From: 1-14-0-20-39-34 sp043800545
GTDB lineage: Bacteria > Patescibacteriota > Patescibacteriia > Magasanikbacterales > UBA922
Reading direction: 5' to 3'
NCBI GenBank assembly: GCA_043800545.1
Contig: JAZDMW010000029.1
Span: forward strand, 1 to 6,838
Length of the DNA: 6,838 bases
A program made the position numbers and the translations under genes. Position 1 is the first letter of the stretch, and each line of letters begins with the position of its first letter. The notes under the pieces were generated by a model. The model was not told where the DNA came from and searched no databases. It worked only from the letters and a program-made list of their open reading frames with translations. Below, piece after piece: positions 5,577 to 6,838 of this stretch.

Positions 5577-6836
5577 ATGAGTTCACGCATTAAACAAGTA
5601 ACAGCAAGAGAAATTCTTGATTCGAGGGGAAATCCAACAATCGAAGCACGAGTTGAGTTGCAGAGTGGGGCTTACGGTGTGGCTGCTGTTCCAAGCGGTG
5701 CATCCACAGGATCACATGAAGCACTTGAATTGCGTGATGGAGGAAAAAGATATCATGGAAAAGGTGTATTAAAAGCAATAAAGAATGTAAATACCAGTAT
5801 TGCAAAAGCACTCCAAGGTCATAATTCTTTTTCTCAGAGAACCATTGATCGTATCATGTTTGAACTCGATGGGACTCCAAATAAAAAGAATCTTGGGGCC
5901 AATGCTATGCTTGCTGTATCACTTGCAAATGCACGTGCAGCAGCCAATGAAAAAGGAATGCCATTGTATAAATATATACGTCAGGCATTTCACTTGAAAG
6001 AAAAGAAATGGATTTTTCCACTTCCAACCATGAACATCATAAATGGAGGACAGCACGCAGAAAATAATTTGAGTGTGCAGGAGTTTATGATTGTCCCAAA
6101 ACATGCGAAGTTTAGTGAACGTGTGCGTATTGGTGCAGAAGTGTTCCATACATTAAAAAAAATATTAAAAGAACAAGGATATAGCACAGGAGTTGGGGAT
6201 GAAGGAGGATTTGCTCCTGAATTACCAAATAATGAGTCAGCGGTAAAACTTCTCGTGGAAGCAATTAAAAAGGCAGGATATACTCCAGGAAAAAATGTAT
6301 TTCTTGCGACAGATATTGCTGCTTCAGAATTCCATAAAGATGATAAGTATTATTTTGAAGGAAAAAAAGGGATTTCAGCAGACGAACTCATAAAAGTGTT
6401 TGAGAGTTGGGTAAAAAAATATCCATTTGTTTCTCTTGAAGATACACTTGCAGAAGACGATTGGGAGAATTGGAAACAGATCACAAGGAAATTAGGAGGA
6501 AAAGTTGCACTTGTGGGAGATGATCTTTTTGTAACGAATACAAAACGTATACAAAAGGGAATTGACGAAAAAGTTGCAAATGCTGTTCTCATTAAATTGA
6601 ACCAAATTGGTACTCTCTCAGAAACCATTGATGCAATTTATTTGGCAAAGGAACATAAATATAAAGTATCTGTATCTCATCGTTCAGGAGAAACATCAGA
6701 TACCTTCATTGCTGATCTGGCTGTCGCTGTAAATGCAGATTATCTCAAAACCGGTTCACTTTCCAGGTCAGAACGGGTTGCAAAATATAATCGTGTGATG
6801 GAAATTGAAGAGGAATTAAACAAAAAAAAGAAATAA
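5577..6836 (+). CDS. eno: Enolase (phosphopyruvate hydratase)
   Basis: Converts 2-phosphoglycerate to phosphoenolpyruvate in the cytoplasm with two Mg ions, also often part of RNA degradosomes. The 419-residue product is complete (family about 415-435). N-terminal domain: AREILDSRGNPT (10-21) and the mobile loop GASTG (41-45). Barrel domain carries every catalytic residue I could place: H160 in GGQHAEN, E169 in VQEFM, E209 in GDEGGFAPEL, Mg ligands D246 (ATDIAASEF), E288 (SLEDT) and D315 (VGDDLFVTN), K340 in LIKLNQIGTL, S-H-R-S 367-370 in SHRSGET, and K391 in LKTGSLSRSERVAKYN. The C-terminus is EELNKKKK. It starts 2 nt after the SIMPL gene in a different frame without a Shine-Dalgarno, so translation is probably coupled. 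Its stop ends two bases before the window edge, so no terminator can be seen. Confidence 0.98.
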   Translation: MSSRIKQVTAREILDSRGNPTIEARVELQSGAYGVAAVPSGASTGSHEALELRDGGKRYHGKGVLKAIKNVNTSIAKALQGHNSFSQRTIDRIMFELDGTPNKKNLGANAMLAVSLANARAAANEKGMPLYKYIRQAFHLKEKKWIFPLPTMNIINGGQHAENNLSVQEFMIVPKHAKFSERVRIGAEVFHTLKKILKEQGYSTGVGDEGGFAPELPNNESAVKLLVEAIKKAGYTPGKNVFLATDIAASEFHKDDKYYFEGKKGISADELIKVFESWVKKYPFVSLEDTLAEDDWENWKQITRKLGGKVALVGDDLFVTNTKRIQKGIDEKVANAVLIKLNQIGTLSETIDAIYLAKEHKYKVSVSHRSGETSDTFIADLAVAVNADYLKTGSLSRSERVAKYNRVMEIEEELNKKKK

Positions 6837-6838
6837 CA

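Noticed and set aside
1..6838. tRNA genes, CRISPR arrays, insertion sequences or long direct repeats
   Set aside because: None seen on either strand; apart from the intergenic regions described, the window is filled by core genes.

Overview
The window is an AT-rich, densely packed bacterial segment carrying core translation and glycolysis genes, all on the + strand, plus a minus-strand gene at the left edge and an unlabelled structured RNA gene in the middle. Short protein forms, single-nucleotide to 43-nt gaps, mostly Shine-Dalgarno-less starts, a membrane-anchored SIMPL/DUF541 protein inside a glycolytic cluster and a DsbA-like protein with a CPYS motif together suggest a Patescibacteria/CPR (Parcubacteria-like) genome. 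That lineage call is an inference from style, not from a phylogenetic marker analysis. UGA is used as a stop (pgk), so no recoded stop is needed.

Layout. 1-464 (minus) is the N-terminal 154 residues of a membrane-anchored thioredoxin-fold (DsbA-like) protein that runs off the left edge. 465-661 is a divergent intergenic region with two face-away sigma70-type promoters: one for the DsbA-like gene, one a perfect TTGACA-17-TATAAT promoter for rpsB. The rpsB leader contains a hairpin and a good ribosome-binding site. rpsB (662-1399) and tsf (1443-2093) form the conserved ribosomal protein S2 / EF-Ts operon, closed by a strong GAAA-loop intrinsic terminator.

2094-2474 has no protein gene but is not empty. 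On the minus strand it holds a complete RNA transcription unit: a consensus -35 with an extended -10, a 17-bp closed terminal stem enclosing about 129 nt of relatively GC-rich, helix-rich RNA, and a terminator with a C(UUCG)G loop. Several G-U pairs that would be A-C mismatches on the + strand fix the orientation. I cannot assign it to a known family. Its promoter is back to back with the extended -10 promoter of gap.

2475-6836 is a glycolytic cluster: gap, pgk, a SIMPL-domain membrane protein, eno. GapA, Pgk and Eno catalyse steps of lower glycolysis; tpi and phosphoglycerate mutase are not in the window. The gap frame is broken by one nucleotide exactly at an A-AAA-AAG heptamer; reading back one base there restores a full 332-residue GAPDH. 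That could be a missing A in a homopolymer of the assembly, a real mutation, or a dnaX-like programmed frameshift.

Most interesting items: the minus-strand RNA gene, and the gap frame break at a slippery heptamer.
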